The notes: a model not told the origin generated them from the letters alone. A DNA stretch of 16,361 nt from Treponema sp. (GCA_031278025.1 JAITLF010000274.1:1-16361), one strand, 5' to 3'; shown: positions 1 through 8,365, counted from the stretch's first letter. Made by a program: numbers and translations.

Positions 1-474
1 GATGGTTAAATCTCAAGGTGGGAACTGTTATAAGGAAATTAAAAAATGGGCGTCTTTGTCCCCACACAGTATATAGACTTACGGCATCGCGGGGGCTTCC
101 CGTGCAATTCCAATTTTCCGAGCCCCCCACACCCTGCAAACTTCCATGGGGCTTTAGCCACCGGGTCTATCCGGCAGTCCAAACAGCGGCGGTCATCGCA
201 CCATGCTTGGGCGTATGCGGGCGGCAAAAACAGTAACTTTACACCTTTTATTTGCCAGGCATTCAGTTTTTCCGGCGTTGCCGTCCCTTCATTAGAAAAC
301 CGAAACGGGATACTGAGGAGATTTTTCCCTATTGAATCCGGCCCCTCCTGAAAAAAATACCATTCCCATTTCTTAAAGCCGTTTACGGTGTTCAACGCAG
401 GAAAACCGGGATTGCTGTTTCGGGCCGTATGCCCCGTTTCGGACACGCCCCGCCGGGGCTCCGGTGCTGCCGGA
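1..474. other. Intergenic or decayed region, no confident gene
   Basis: Several short open frames exist on both strands, the longest being a minus-strand one from about 446 to 39. None shows a recognisable domain, and none has a convincing ribosome binding site or clear codon bias. The stretch is less GC-rich and more A/T-patchy than the neighbouring genes. A small hairpin, GCCCC-GCC-GGGGC, lies at 447-459. The region may hold a degraded gene or the control region of a gene to the left of the window. I cannot assign any function. Confidence 0.4.
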
Positions 475-558
475 CCCGGGTTTCTTGATCAGAAACCCGG
501 GTTTGCGCAGCGCAAAAACACTTTTGCGGCGCACAAACCTGGGTTTACACGCCCCAGG
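475..558. repeat. 21-bp-period repeat array with nested palindromes
   Basis: Four consecutive 21-bp units begin at 475, 496, 517 and 538. Units 1 and 2 start with CCCGGGTTT and end in AAA. Unit 4 starts with CCTGGGTTT. Unit 3 is diverged but keeps TTTTGCG and a final AAA. Within units the middle is itself self-complementary: TTTCT/AGAAA in unit 1 and TTTGCGC/GCGCAAA in unit 2. Together, units 1 and 2 form a perfect 12-bp inverted repeat (474-485 with 491-502, loop TGATC). The array lies about 170 bp upstream of the pfk start. The self-complementary middles suggest selection for hairpins or symmetric protein sites, but this is inference. Confidence 0.8.
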
Positions 559-613
559 CCCCGCTGCCAGAAAACCGCGCCGGACATCATGATGAAGTCT
601 GGCGAGGCGTCGT

Positions 614-655
614 AGCCGCCGGCGGCGGTAAGGGAGCCTGTGGCGGCTGGCTCCC
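614..655. other. Overlapping inverted repeats upstream of pfk
   Basis: AGCCGCC (614-620) is complementary to GGCGGCT (642-648). GGGAGCC (632-638) is complementary to GGCTCCC (649-655). The two pairings interleave and leave no linker between their 3' arms, so they probably cannot form together and would be alternatives. GCCGCCGGCGGC (615-626) is also a perfect palindrome. This could be an attenuator-like element or only the result of GC-rich composition. Confidence 0.35.
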
Positions 656-711
656 CAAGAATGTTTAATGCGCTCGCCCTGCGGTGACTGGCCTCATCGG
701 TGCTATCGGGT

Positions 712-717
712 TATACT
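712..717 (+). promoter_or_regulatory. Candidate -10 box of pfk, possibly leaderless
   Basis: TATACT lies 7 nt before the ATG at 725. A transcript initiated at the usual distance would start at or within a base or two of the start codon. No Shine-Dalgarno sequence precedes the ATG. No good -35 box is seen at 17-18 bp, so the support comes mainly from the parallel with clpB and secA. Confidence 0.35.
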
Positions 718-724
718 CACCGTT

Positions 725-1831
725 ATGGAAACTAAATCCAGCGCTACCAGGACCTTTGGCATACTTACCGCCGGGGGGGATTGTCCGGGGCTGAACGCCG
801 CGATACGCGGGGTATGCCGGGCGGCGTATGACCGGTACAACATGAACATAGTCGGCATTGCCCATGGATACCGGGGGCTTATCGACGAATCCTGGCGCAT
901 CCTGGAGCCTGGGGATTTTGCCGGTATATTAACCCGGGGAGGCACCATCCTGGGGGCCAGCCGGGAAAAGCCCTTCAAGAACCAGGGGAAGGTCCAAAAC
1001 GGCACCGACGAAATCAGGGGGGATAAGGTGGGGGCCATTATAGAAAACTACCGGAAGCTCAACCTTGACTGCCTGGTGGTCCTGGGGGGGAACGGGACCA
1101 ATACCACCGGATACCTCCTGGCTCAGGAAGGGCTCAATGTTTTAGGGCTCCCTAAAACCATAGACAACGACATCATGGGTACGGATAGGGCCTTTGGCTT
1201 TCATTCAGCCCTGACTATCGGGGTGGAAGCCATAGACCGGCTCCATTCCACCGCCCAAAGCCACAGCCGGGTGATCGTGATAGAACTCATGGGCCATAAA
1301 GCCGGATGGCTTGCCCTTTACGCCGGGATCGCGGGCGGCGGGGACGTGATCCTCATTCCGGAGATTCCCTACTCGATTAAAGCCATTGGCCGGCACTTGG
1401 AAGCCCGCCTTCAAAGCGGCAAGAACTTTTCCATCGTGGTTGTTGCCGAAGGCGCTCTTTCGGCGGAGGAAGCCAAAATGGAGAAGAAGGAGCGGAAGAA
1501 ATACCGCGAACAGTCAGGCGCCCCTTCCGCAGCCTACCGGGTTGCACGGGAAATCGCGGCGGAGACCGGCATGGAAACACGGGCCGCGGTCCTGGGCTAT
1601 GTGCAGCGGGGCGGCGTACCGGTCGCCTCGGACCGGGTCCTTGCCACAAGCCTGGGAACCGCGGCGGCGGAGCTTCTGGCCCGCGGGGAATACGGCAGGA
1701 TGGTCGCCCTTACCGGCAGCGAAATCGGTTCCGTGGACCTGAGCGTTCCCGCCGGCAAGGTCAAAACCGTGCCGGCGGATCACTACATGATAGACACCGC
1801 CGTTTCCGTGGGAACCTGCATGGGCGTGTGA
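725..1831 (+). CDS. pfkA: 6-phosphofructokinase, mixed-signature subfamily
   Basis: The 368-residue product belongs to the phosphofructokinase family, which phosphorylates fructose 6-phosphate to fructose 1,6-bisphosphate in cytosolic glycolysis. Visible motifs are GGDCPGLNA at 17-25 (phosphate-donor loop), GGNGT at 121-125, PKTIDND at 143-149 (catalytic Asp147) and MGHKAGW at 189-195 (sugar-phosphate contact). The glycine after GGN is the residue type usual in ATP enzymes, where PPi enzymes have Asp. The lysine in PKTIDND is the residue usual in PPi enzymes. Donor specificity is therefore open: families with Gly plus Lys are known to include ATP users. The Asn in GGNGT, instead of the usual Asp, appears normal for this branch. 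An in-frame ATG at 668 would add 19 residues; 725 is preferred because family homology starts just after it and a -10-like box lies between. The gene is 66 nt from clpB, but that gene seems to have its own promoter. Confidence 0.9.
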   Translation: METKSSATRTFGILTAGGDCPGLNAAIRGVCRAAYDRYNMNIVGIAHGYRGLIDESWRILEPGDFAGILTRGGTILGASREKPFKNQGKVQNGTDEIRGDKVGAIIENYRKLNLDCLVVLGGNGTNTTGYLLAQEGLNVLGLPKTIDNDIMGTDRAFGFHSALTIGVEAIDRLHSTAQSHSRVIVIELMGHKAGWLALYAGIAGGGDVILIPEIPYSIKAIGRHLEARLQSGKNFSIVVVAEGALSAEEAKMEKKERKKYREQSGAPSAAYRVAREIAAETGMETRAAVLGYVQRGGVPVASDRVLATSLGTAAAELLARGEYGRMVALTGSEIGSVDLSVPAGKVKTVPADHYMIDTAVSVGTCMGV

Positions 1832-1861
1832 TCCCTCTTCCCTCATTTTTTGCCCCGGGTG

Positions 1862-1891
1862 TTGCCGTTTCCCCGCTGTTTTTTTTATTTT
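1862..1891 (+). promoter_or_regulatory. Candidate clpB promoter, leaderless arrangement
   Basis: TTGCCG (1862-1867) and TATTTT (1886-1891) are separated by 18 bp. The ATG of clpB begins 6 nt after the -10 box. The intervening sequence is pyrimidine- and T-rich with no Shine-Dalgarno match. No CIRCE inverted repeat (TTAGCACTC type) is visible upstream, so HrcA control is not supported. Confidence 0.5.
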
Positions 1892-1897
1892 TTACCC

Positions 1898-4513
1898 ATG
1901 GATTACGAAAAGTTCACAATAAAAGCACGGGAAGCGCTGAATGACGCTTCCGTAATCGCGCAAAAAGAAGATCATTCCCAGGTAGCGGTTGAGCATCTCC
2001 TTTTGGCCCTGCTCCGGCAGGAAGACGGGATAGTCCGGCCCCTGGTCGAACAGGTAGGCGCGGAGGCGGATAAACTTATCCGGGATACTGAGGCGCTGAT
2101 CACGGCGGGCCCGCGGGTGTACGGGGAGGCGGCGCAGCTCTTCTTTTCTTCCGCGGCGGCCAAGGTTCTGGCGAAAGCTGAAACCGAGGCCGCGTCTCTT
2201 AAAGACGACTATATCGCTACCGAACATCTGCTTATCGCCATTGCCGCCGGGGAAGGGAAGGCGGCGGAACTCCTCAAGAAGGCGGGGATTACGAAGAGCG
2301 GGATCTTAAGCGCGTTGAAGCGGATCCGGGGGAATGTCCGGGTAACGGACGAGAGTCCTGAAGGCAAGTACCGGGTCCTGGACAAATACTGCCGGGACCT
2401 TACCGCCCTGGCGCGGCAGGAAAAACTGGACCCCGTGATAGGCCGGGACGAGGAGATACGCCGGGTGATGCAGGTCCTTTCCCGGCGGACCAAGAACAAC
2501 CCGGTACTCATCGGGGAGCCGGGAGTGGGGAAGACGGCCATTGCCGAGGGGCTGGCCCGGCGCATCGTGGCCGGGGACGTGCCCGAAGGGCTCAAGGGGA
2601 AGAAACTGTTGGCCCTGGACCTGGGGGCTTTGGTAGCCGGGGCGAAGTTCCGGGGCGAATTCGAGGAACGCCTCAAGGCGGTAATCCACGAGGTGCAGGC
2701 TTCCGAAGGAACGATCATCCTTTTCATCGACGAACTCCATACCCTGGTAGGCGCGGGGGCCGCCGAGGGTGCTACCGACGCTTCCAATTTATTGAAGCCC
2801 GCCCTGGCCCGTGGGGAACTGCGGTGCATAGGGGCCACCACGCTGGACGAGTACCGGAAACACATTGAAAAGGACGCGGCGCTGGAGCGGCGTTTTCAGC
2901 AGGTTTACACTGCGGAACCGACGGTGGAAGACACCATCGCCATTCTGCGGGGATTGCAGGAACGCTACGAGGTACACCACGGGGTTAGAATTAAGGACGA
3001 AGCCCTGGTAGCGGCGGCCGCGCTGTCGAACCGGTACATCACGAGCCGGTTTCTCCCCGACAAGGCCATAGACCTGGTGGACGAGGCCGCGAGCCGGCTC
3101 AAGATGGAACTGGACAGCCGGCCTACGGAACTGGATAAGCTGGAGCGGAAGCTGTTACAGCTTTCCATAGAAAAGCAGGCGCTGGCCAGGGAGGAGGATA
3201 CGCCTTCCCGTGAGCGGCTTGAAAAGCTGGAAAAGGAGATCGCCGACACCGGCGCCGGGCGGGATGCCATGAAGGCCCGGTGGGAGAACGAAAAGAAGGA
3301 CATCCAGGCTATCAGGGAGATCAAACAGCAAATCGAAGAACTGAGAATAGAAGAAACCCGGTATGAGCGGGAAGGGAATCTGACAAAAGCCGCCGAGGTA
3401 AAGCACGGCAAAATTCCCGAAGCGCAGAAGGAACTCATCCGGCTGGCCGCGCAAATGGAAGCGAAGCGGAACGCTTCCGCCAAGGGCGCCCAGGCGCTGC
3501 TGCGGGAGGAGGTGAGCGAGGAGGATATAGCCCGTGTGGTTTCTTCATGGACGGGCATACCGGTAGCGAAGATGCTGTCCGGGGAGCTGGGCAAATACCT
3601 GGATTTGGAAAAGGTGCTTGAACAGCGGGTGGTGGGCCAGAAGCCGGCGGTAGAAGCGGTGGCGGATGCCATCAGGCGGAACAAAGCCGGGCTTTCCGAC
3701 GAGGGCCGCCCCTTGGGTTCCTTCCTGTTCCTGGGGCCCACGGGGGTGGGCAAGACCGAACTTGCCAAAACCCTGGCGGAATTCCTTTTCAACGAGGAAA
3801 AGGCCCTGACCCGCATCGACATGAGCGAATACGGTGAAAAACACTCGGTAAGCCGCCTCCTCGGTGCGCCCCCCGGATATGTGGGGTATGAGCAGGGCGG
3901 CCAGCTTACGGAAGCGGTACGCCGCCGTCCGTACAGCGTGATCCTCTTTGACGAGATCGAAAAGGCCCACCCGGAGGTATTCAACGTGTTCCTTCAGATT
4001 TTGGACGACGGCCGCCTTACCGACGGCCAGGGCCGCCTTGTGGACTTCAAAAACGTGATAATCATCATGACCAGTAACCTGGGCTCCGATTTGATCCTGT
4101 CTGCGGAGAAGGAAGAAGACATCCGCGCCTCCCTGACGGAACTGCTTAAACAGCGTTTCCGTCCGGAATTCTTGAACCGCATTGACGAGACGGTGATATT
4201 CAACCGCCTGGGCCAGGACGAAATCAGAAAGATCGTTGACATACAGTTCAACCGCCTGGCCGCCCGTATTGCCGCGGGCCGGAAGATCGCCCTAACGCTT
4301 ACCCAGGCCGCCAGGGACCTGCTGGTTGAACGGGGGTATGATCCCCTCTTTGGCGCCCGGCCCCTGAAGCGTACCATCCAGGCGGAACTGGAGAATCCTT
4401 TGGCTAAGGCCATCATCGCCGGAACCTTCAAAGAAGGCGACCGGATTACCGCAGACCGCGCCCCGTCCGGCAAAGGCCGGGCGGACGGGGGAGGGCTGGT
4501 GTTTATCCCTTAG
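1898..4513 (+). CDS. clpB: ATP-dependent disaggregase ClpB
   Basis: The 871-residue Hsp100 chaperone is near the usual length of about 860. ClpB is a cytosolic hexamer that threads aggregated proteins through its central pore together with DnaK. Domains in order are: the N-terminal Clp repeat domain (about 1-145); AAA-1 with Walker A GEPGVGKT at 206-213 and Walker B ending D278-E279; the coiled-coil middle domain (about 400-520), which separates ClpB from ClpA and ClpC; and AAA-2 with GPTGVGKT at 613-620, Walker B ending D685-E686, pore loop GYVGYEQGG and sensor-2 motif GARPLKR. The first pore loop reads [11 protein letters not shown], with Phe251 where E. coli has Tyr. This is a conservative aromatic change. 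An upstream in-frame TTG at 1850 is unlikely because the conserved N-terminus starts at MDYEKFT. The stop codon overlaps the minus-strand pseudogene stop by 3 nt. Confidence 0.97.
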   Translation: MDYEKFTIKAREALNDASVIAQKEDHSQVAVEHLLLALLRQEDGIVRPLVEQVGAEADKLIRDTEALITAGPRVYGEAAQLFFSSAAAKVLAKAETEAASLKDDYIATEHLLIAIAAGEGKAAELLKKAGITKSGILSALKRIRGNVRVTDESPEGKYRVLDKYCRDLTALARQEKLDPVIGRDEEIRRVMQVLSRRTKNNPVLIGEPGVGKTAIAEGLARRIVAGDVPEGLKGKKLLALDLGALVAGAKFRGEFEERLKAVIHEVQASEGTIILFIDELHTLVGAGAAEGATDASNLLKPALARGELRCIGATTLDEYRKHIEKDAALERRFQQVYTAEPTVEDTIAILRGLQERYEVHHGVRIKDEALVAAAALSNRYITSRFLPDKAIDLVDEAASRLKMELDSRPTELDKLERKLLQLSIEKQALAREEDTPSRERLEKLEKEIADTGAGRDAMKARWENEKKDIQAIREIKQQIEELRIEETRYEREGNLTKAAEVKHGKIPEAQKELIRLAAQMEAKRNASAKGAQALLREEVSEEDIARVVSSWTGIPVAKMLSGELGKYLDLEKVLEQRVVGQKPAVEAVADAIRRNKAGLSDEGRPLGSFLFLGPTGVGKTELAKTLAEFLFNEEKALTRIDMSEYGEKHSVSRLLGAPPGYVGYEQGGQLTEAVRRRPYSVILFDEIEKAHPEVFNVFLQILDDGRLTDGQGRLVDFKNVIIIMTSNLGSDLILSAEKEEDIRASLTELLKQRFRPEFLNRIDETVIFNRLGQDEIRKIVDIQFNRLAARIAAGRKIALTLTQAARDLLVERGYDPLFGARPLKRTIQAELENPLAKAIIAGTFKEGDRITADRAPSGKGRADGGGLVFIP

Positions 4514-5058
4514 GGTGCGGGGGGTAACGCGGGAAAAACCGTCTTCAAATCAATGACCACGCCCGGCAGTACCGAAACCGGGACGTGATCCGGCGGATGA
4601 TCCGGCGGATGATCCGGCGGATGATCCGGCGGATCATCCGGCGGATCATCCGGGGTATCGTGGGCCGGTTCGTCTTCCGGATCAGGGAGGCCATAGGCGT
4701 TTGCCGCGAACCGGCCGTGTTCACGGGTATAGACCTGTACCGGGGCGGAATTTAACCGCCGGTCCTTTTGGGCGGTGGAAGGAGGCAGGACTTCGATCAC
4801 CAGGTCCGGCGCCCCGTTACAGCCCCGGTTGCCCACCTTTGCGGGATCGCGGACAACCGCGATATCCGGTTCCACCCACCACCGTATCGTCACGTTGATT
4901 CCCCTGGGGATACCGCCTGACTCCAAAGGGCGGGCTCATCATAAACAGGGTTCCGCCGGTGATTTCCGCCTGGAAGTCATCCGGGCCCATGCACGATAAC
5001 CGGCACAGGGGTACCGCCGCCCGCCGGGGGCCGGATATTCTTTATACGCCAGAGACAT
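4510..5058 (-). pseudogene. Uma2-family endonuclease-like pseudogene (DUF820)
   Basis: Read on the minus strand, an ATG at 5058 with a good Shine-Dalgarno (GGGAGGGG at about 5062-5069) begins MSLAYKEYP and runs to YRAW. The expected continuation, PDDFQAEITGGTLFMMSP, is in another frame because two extra bases follow the Trp codon. The frame returns at VEPDIAVV after a GGTG duplication (+4), so the two shifts compensate but bracket an in-frame TGA. Family hallmarks are recognisable: EPDIAVV, GAPDLVIEVL, PSTAQKDRR, VQVYTREHGR and VPVSVLPG. Two stretches usual for Uma2 are missing: the segment between MMSP and PFGVR, and the lysine/GVREYW segment between DRRLN and VQVY. A 12-bp tandem repeat near the end adds a DHPP-type tract. 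The remnant of a PD-(D/E)xK-fold protein is clear; the function of Uma2 proteins is poorly known. The part from 4926 to 4510 could still be translated as a fragment. Confidence 0.8.
4586..4657. repeat. 12-bp tandem repeat inside the Uma2 pseudogene
   Basis: Four identical copies of TGATCCGGCGGA (starting at 4586, 4598, 4610 and 4622) are followed by TCATCCGGCGGA (4634) and a degenerate sixth copy (4646). The period is a multiple of three and encodes a DHPP/DDPP tract on the minus strand. It sits where Uma2 proteins normally have only a short link before the terminal VPVSVL segment. Near-identity of the copies points to recent slippage expansion. Confidence 0.9.
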
Positions 5059-5152
5059 AAACCCCTCCCTTACCGGCATTTGATGTATCAGCCGTACCGT
5101 CCGGCTATCCGGCTGTAAGGGAAGGCCTGAGCGCACAGGCGGCGGCAAAACG

Positions 5153-5233
5153 TTTCCAGCCGGTTATAAAACTTTTTTAACCGGTTATAAAACTTTTCTA
5201 ACCGGTTATAAAATTTTTACAGCCGGCTGGAAA
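5153..5233. repeat. Three 21-bp repeats bracketed by an inverted repeat
   Basis: Three direct 21-bp units start at 5160, 5181 and 5202, each opening CCGGTTATAAAA followed by a T-run. At each junction the sequence is a near-palindrome centred on CCGG: TTTTnTAACCGG against CCGGTTATAAAA, with a single mismatched pair over 20 bp. The set is enclosed by a perfect 11-bp inverted repeat, TTTCCAGCCGG (5153-5163) and CCGGCTGGAAA (5223-5233). It lies about 80 bp upstream of the proposed secA promoter. The TTATAA elements may be AT-rich operator sites or promoter-like decoys. No function is established. Confidence 0.85.
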
Positions 5234-5243
5234 ACCTCCTTTT

Positions 5244-5285
5244 GGGGGTCTGGGGGCCTTCGGACCCCCCGTCCTTCGGGCCCCC
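5244..5285 (+). other. Two mutually exclusive GC hairpins upstream of secA
   Basis: GGGGGTC (5244-5250) pairs with GACCCCC (5263-5269). GGGGGCC (5252-5258) pairs with GGCCCCC (5279-5285). The second 5' arm lies in the loop of the first hairpin, so only one can form at a time. There is no U-tract, so neither is a standard intrinsic terminator. If secA is transcribed from the promoter at 5315-5344, these lie upstream of the mRNA and may belong to read-through transcripts only. Confidence 0.4.
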
Positions 5286-5314
5286 GTCCTCCCGGCTCTC
5301 TTAAAACCGCTCCC

Positions 5315-5344
5315 TTGCCACTCACGGATAATACACGCTACATT
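5315..5344 (+). promoter_or_regulatory. Candidate secA promoter, leaderless arrangement
   Basis: TTGCCA (5315-5320, five of six matches to TTGACA) and TACATT (5339-5344) are separated by 18 bp. The secA ATG follows the -10 box after 6 nt. The layout is the same as at clpB. The TTG at 5315 that would extend the reading frame is itself the start of the -35 box. Confidence 0.55.
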
Positions 5345-5350
5345 TCTCCT

Positions 5351-8116
5351 ATGCTTGAAACGTTAATTAAAGCCCTGTTTGGTTCCCAGCATGAACGGGA
5401 TCTTAAAGCGCTTTTACCGATACTGCACCATGTCAACGAAAAAGAAGCCTGGGCCGCTTCCCTTCCGGCTGGGGAATTCCCCCGGATGACCGTCCGTTTC
5501 AAGGAACGGTATGCCGCCGGTGAAAGCCTTGACGCCATGCTGCCTGAAGCCTTTGCCCTGGCACGGGAAGCCGCCCGGCGCAATCTGGGGGAACGGCCCT
5601 ACGACGTGCAGGTTCTGGGATCAATCGTGCTTCACCAGGGGAAGATCGTGGAGATGAAGACCGGGGAAGGCAAGACCCTGATGAGCGTTGCCGCGACCTA
5701 CCTTAACGCCCTTTCCGGTAAAGGGGTTCACGTGGTTACGGTGAACGACTACCTGGCGGGCCGCGACGCCGACTGGATGCGCCCGGTTTTCAGCTGCCTG
5801 GGGCTTACGGTAGGAACCATCCTCTCCGACATGGACAACGAGCGGCGCAAACAGAACTACGCCTGCGACATCACCTATGGGACCAACAACGAGTTCGGGT
5901 TTGATTACCTGCGGGACAACATGCGCTGGGATATGGACGGCCGGGTGCAGCGGGGCCACGTCTTCTGCGTGGTGGACGAGATAGACTCCATCCTTATCGA
6001 CGAAGCCCGGACTCCCCTCATCATTTCCGGGGCCGCCGAGGACGATACCTACAAGTACGCCGAGGTTGACCGGCTTCTGGGAACCTTGGGGGAAGTTATA
6101 AAGAAGGAAGACGGCGACTATCCTGACGAAGCCCAGGGCGAGGAAGTTACCGGCGATTACAAGCTCAACGAGAAGAACAGGAACATATCCTTTACCAACA
6201 CGGGGCTTGCCAAGATTGAGGGGTTGCTCCAAAAGCGGAACCTCATCAAAGGGGCTATTGTAGACGAGGAAAATTTTGAATACCTCCATTATTTTACCCA
6301 GGCGCTGCGGGCCCACAAGCTTTTTCACCGGGATGTGGACTACGTGGTGCAGGACGGCCTGGTTCAGATTGTGGATGAGTTTACCGGACGTATCCTTTAC
6401 GGACGGCGGTATTCCGACGGGCTTCATCAGGCCATAGAAGCCAAGGAGCGGATCAGGATTGCCCAGCGGAACCGGACCCTGGCGACCATCACCTTTCAGA
6501 ACTACTTCCGGCTCTATGAAAAAATTTCCGGCATGACCGGGACCGCCGACACCGAGGCGGTGGAATTCAATAAGATCTACAACTTAGACGTGGCGGTTAT
6601 CCCCACGAACCTGCCGGTTGTCCGCGGCGATGAAAACGATGAGGTGTACCTCAACGAAAAAGATAAATTCAACGCCCTGTGCGAAGAGATTGCCGAGGCT
6701 CACAAGCGGGGCCAGCCCCTGCTGGTGGGTACGGTGTCTATAGAGAAATCGGAGCGTATCTCTGGCCTTCTTACCCGCCGGGGGATACGCCACGAAGTGC
6801 TCAACGCTAAAAACCACGCACGGGAAGCGGCCATCATTGCCGAAGCGGGCGCGAAGGGCGCGGTTACCATAGCCACCAACATGGCCGGGCGGGGGACGGA
6901 CATAAAACTTGGGGGCAGTCCGGAACACCGGGCCCGCAAGAAAGCGGGAACCGACGCGCCGCCTGAGCAATACGACCAAATCTTCAAGGAAGAGTACGAA
7001 CGGTGGCGGGCCGACTACGAAGCGGTAAAATCCCTGGGCGGTCTCTATGTCATCGGCACGGAGCGCCACGAAAGCCGCCGTATTGACAACCAGCTTAGGG
7101 GGCGGGGCGGGCGTCAGGGCGATCCCGGCCGGTCCAAATTCTTCATCTCTATGGATGACGACCTGATGCGCCTTTTTGGGGGGGAGAACATTAAGAGGTT
7201 TTTAGCCCGCCTCGGCATGGAAGAGGGGGAACCCATCTATCATCCCTGGCTCAATAAAAGCATAGAAAAATCCCAGAAGAAGGTGGAGGAACGGAACTTC
7301 GAAATTCGCAAGCACCTTCTGGAATACGATGACGTTCTCAACCAGCAGCGGAAATTCATCTACGAACAGCGGGACGCCATTCTCAAGGACCGCAGCCTTA
7401 AATCCCGCGTAAACGAGGCTTCCGCGGAAATGCTCAGGACGGCGCTGGATACCTACCGGAACGCCCAGCGCCTGAACCAGGATACTGCCCTCTCGGAACT
7501 GGCCGCATACCTCAAGACCCAGTTCGGTTATATCCTCCTGCTTCATGAGGAGGAACCCAGGGAAGCCCTTACGGCGGAAAAACTTGAAGCGCGGATCCTA
7601 GAGGATCTGGAAGCAGACATCAATAACAAAGAAAGCCTGGTGGGGGAAGCCAACCTCAATTCCTTCATCAGGCTGCAATACCTCCAGTCCATAGACCGCA
7701 AGTGGCTTGATCATCTGGAAAACATGGAAGGTTTACGGGAGGCGGTGTACTTGAGAGGGTACGCGCAGAAAAACCCTTTGACGGAATACAAGCTCGAAGG
7801 CTTCCAGATTTTCGACACGATGATAGATACCATCCGTTCGGAAATCGCTTCCAGGGTTCATCTGGTACGGATACAGGCGGCGGATAACCGGGATGCCCGG
7901 GCCAGGTCTTCCGCCGCCGTCCAATCGGCAAGCCACGGTACTATGGGGGCTTTCGCGGGCGGCGCCGCTTCGGGGGGCGGCCCAGGAAAGGCCGGGCCTT
8001 CCGGCCAGGCACAGAACGCGGCGGCTACCGTGATCAGGGCCTATCCCAAGGTGGGCCGGAACGATCCCTGCCCGTGCGGATCGGGGAAGAAGTACAAGTT
8101 CTGCCACGGGCGGTAG
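5351..8116 (+). CDS. secA: Preprotein translocase motor SecA
   Basis: The 921-residue SecA ATPase drives post-translational export through SecYEG at the inner face of the cytoplasmic membrane. Motifs seen are Walker A TGEGKT at 104-109, Walker B DEID at 209-212 followed by [27 protein letters not shown], and the arginine-finger motif written [13 protein letters not shown]. In the last motif most SecAs have Ser or Ala where this one has Gly. The C-terminus has a flexible Gly/Ala-rich linker and then the zinc-binding tail [15 protein letters not shown], with Cys907, Cys909, Cys918 and His919. That tail normally binds SecB or phospholipid. The first ATG matching the family N-terminus ([11 protein letters not shown]) is at 5351; there is no Shine-Dalgarno before it. 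The gene stands alone between two repeat-rich intergenic regions. Confidence 0.97.
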   Translation: MLETLIKALFGSQHERDLKALLPILHHVNEKEAWAASLPAGEFPRMTVRFKERYAAGESLDAMLPEAFALAREAARRNLGERPYDVQVLGSIVLHQGKIVEMKTGEGKTLMSVAATYLNALSGKGVHVVTVNDYLAGRDADWMRPVFSCLGLTVGTILSDMDNERRKQNYACDITYGTNNEFGFDYLRDNMRWDMDGRVQRGHVFCVVDEIDSILIDEARTPLIISGAAEDDTYKYAEVDRLLGTLGEVIKKEDGDYPDEAQGEEVTGDYKLNEKNRNISFTNTGLAKIEGLLQKRNLIKGAIVDEENFEYLHYFTQALRAHKLFHRDVDYVVQDGLVQIVDEFTGRILYGRRYSDGLHQAIEAKERIRIAQRNRTLATITFQNYFRLYEKISGMTGTADTEAVEFNKIYNLDVAVIPTNLPVVRGDENDEVYLNEKDKFNALCEEIAEAHKRGQPLLVGTVSIEKSERISGLLTRRGIRHEVLNAKNHAREAAIIAEAGAKGAVTIATNMAGRGTDIKLGGSPEHRARKKAGTDAPPEQYDQIFKEEYERWRADYEAVKSLGGLYVIGTERHESRRIDNQLRGRGGRQGDPGRSKFFISMDDDLMRLFGGENIKRFLARLGMEEGEPIYHPWLNKSIEKSQKKVEERNFEIRKHLLEYDDVLNQQRKFIYEQRDAILKDRSLKSRVNEASAEMLRTALDTYRNAQRLNQDTALSELAAYLKTQFGYILLLHEEEPREALTAEKLEARILEDLEADINNKESLVGEANLNSFIRLQYLQSIDRKWLDHLENMEGLREAVYLRGYAQKNPLTEYKLEGFQIFDTMIDTIRSEIASRVHLVRIQAADNRDARARSSAAVQSASHGTMGAFAGGAASGGGPGKAGPSGQAQNAAATVIRAYPKVGRNDPCPCGSGKKYKFCHGR

Positions 8117-8144
8117 TACACGGCGCGCCGGATTTACTATCCGG

Positions 8145-8196
8145 GCCTGTTCCAAGCCCCCAAAGCGCGCGGGATTAAGGTACGTTCGGAACAGGC
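8145..8196 (+). terminator. Inverted repeat after secA, weak terminator candidate
   Basis: GCCTGTTCC (8145-8153) and GGAACAGGC (8188-8196) form a perfect 9-bp inverted repeat with a 34-nt loop, 29 nt after the secA stop. No T-run follows, so factor-independent termination is doubtful. It may instead stabilise the 3' end of the mRNA. Confidence 0.3.
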
Positions 8197-8218
8197 TGCG
8201 AACAGAACAACCGGGCCG

Positions 8219-8357
8219 CCGGCCAAAACGCCTTCATGCCCGGCCAAAAACGGAATTTTGGCATAGGGAAACGGAGCCTTCCCGATCGAACAAAGAGCCT
8301 TTCTGATCAGTACGGGAGCCTGTATTGATCCTACGGGAGCCTTTATTACTTACAATA
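8219..8357. repeat. 21-bp-period repeats upstream of the chemoreceptor
   Basis: CCGGCCAAAA occurs at 8219 and again at 8240, exactly 21 bp apart. Then GAGCCT occurs at 8274, 8295, 8316 and 8337, again at exactly 21-bp steps. The first three GAGCCT units also carry GATC, at 8284, 8305 and 8327, near the unit centre and partly within larger palindromes such as CTGATCAG. The last unit ends 8 bp before the putative -35 position of the chemoreceptor gene. The regular spacing on one DNA face would fit cooperative binding of a regulator, but nothing shows this directly. Confidence 0.8.
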
Positions 8358-8365
8358 AATTCCCG

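Noticed and set aside
614..655. An H-type pseudoknot upstream of pfk
   Set aside because: The two stems interleave but the 3' arms have no linker to cross a 7-bp stem, so simultaneous formation is sterically unlikely; alternative hairpins are more reasonable.
1850..1897. TTG start for clpB at 1850
   Set aside because: It would add a hydrophobic, non-conserved 16-residue leader; ClpB is cytosolic and its conserved N-terminus begins at MDYEKFT.
2965..3984. A 339-codon minus-strand open frame inside clpB
   Set aside because: It is Ser/Arg-rich and lies fully within the conserved ClpB middle and AAA-2 coding region; it is a shadow frame.
5160..5222. The secA-upstream repeats as plasmid-type iterons and an origin
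   Set aside because: The 21-bp size fits iterons, but there is no Rep gene or DnaA-box cluster, and the context is chromosomal housekeeping genes.
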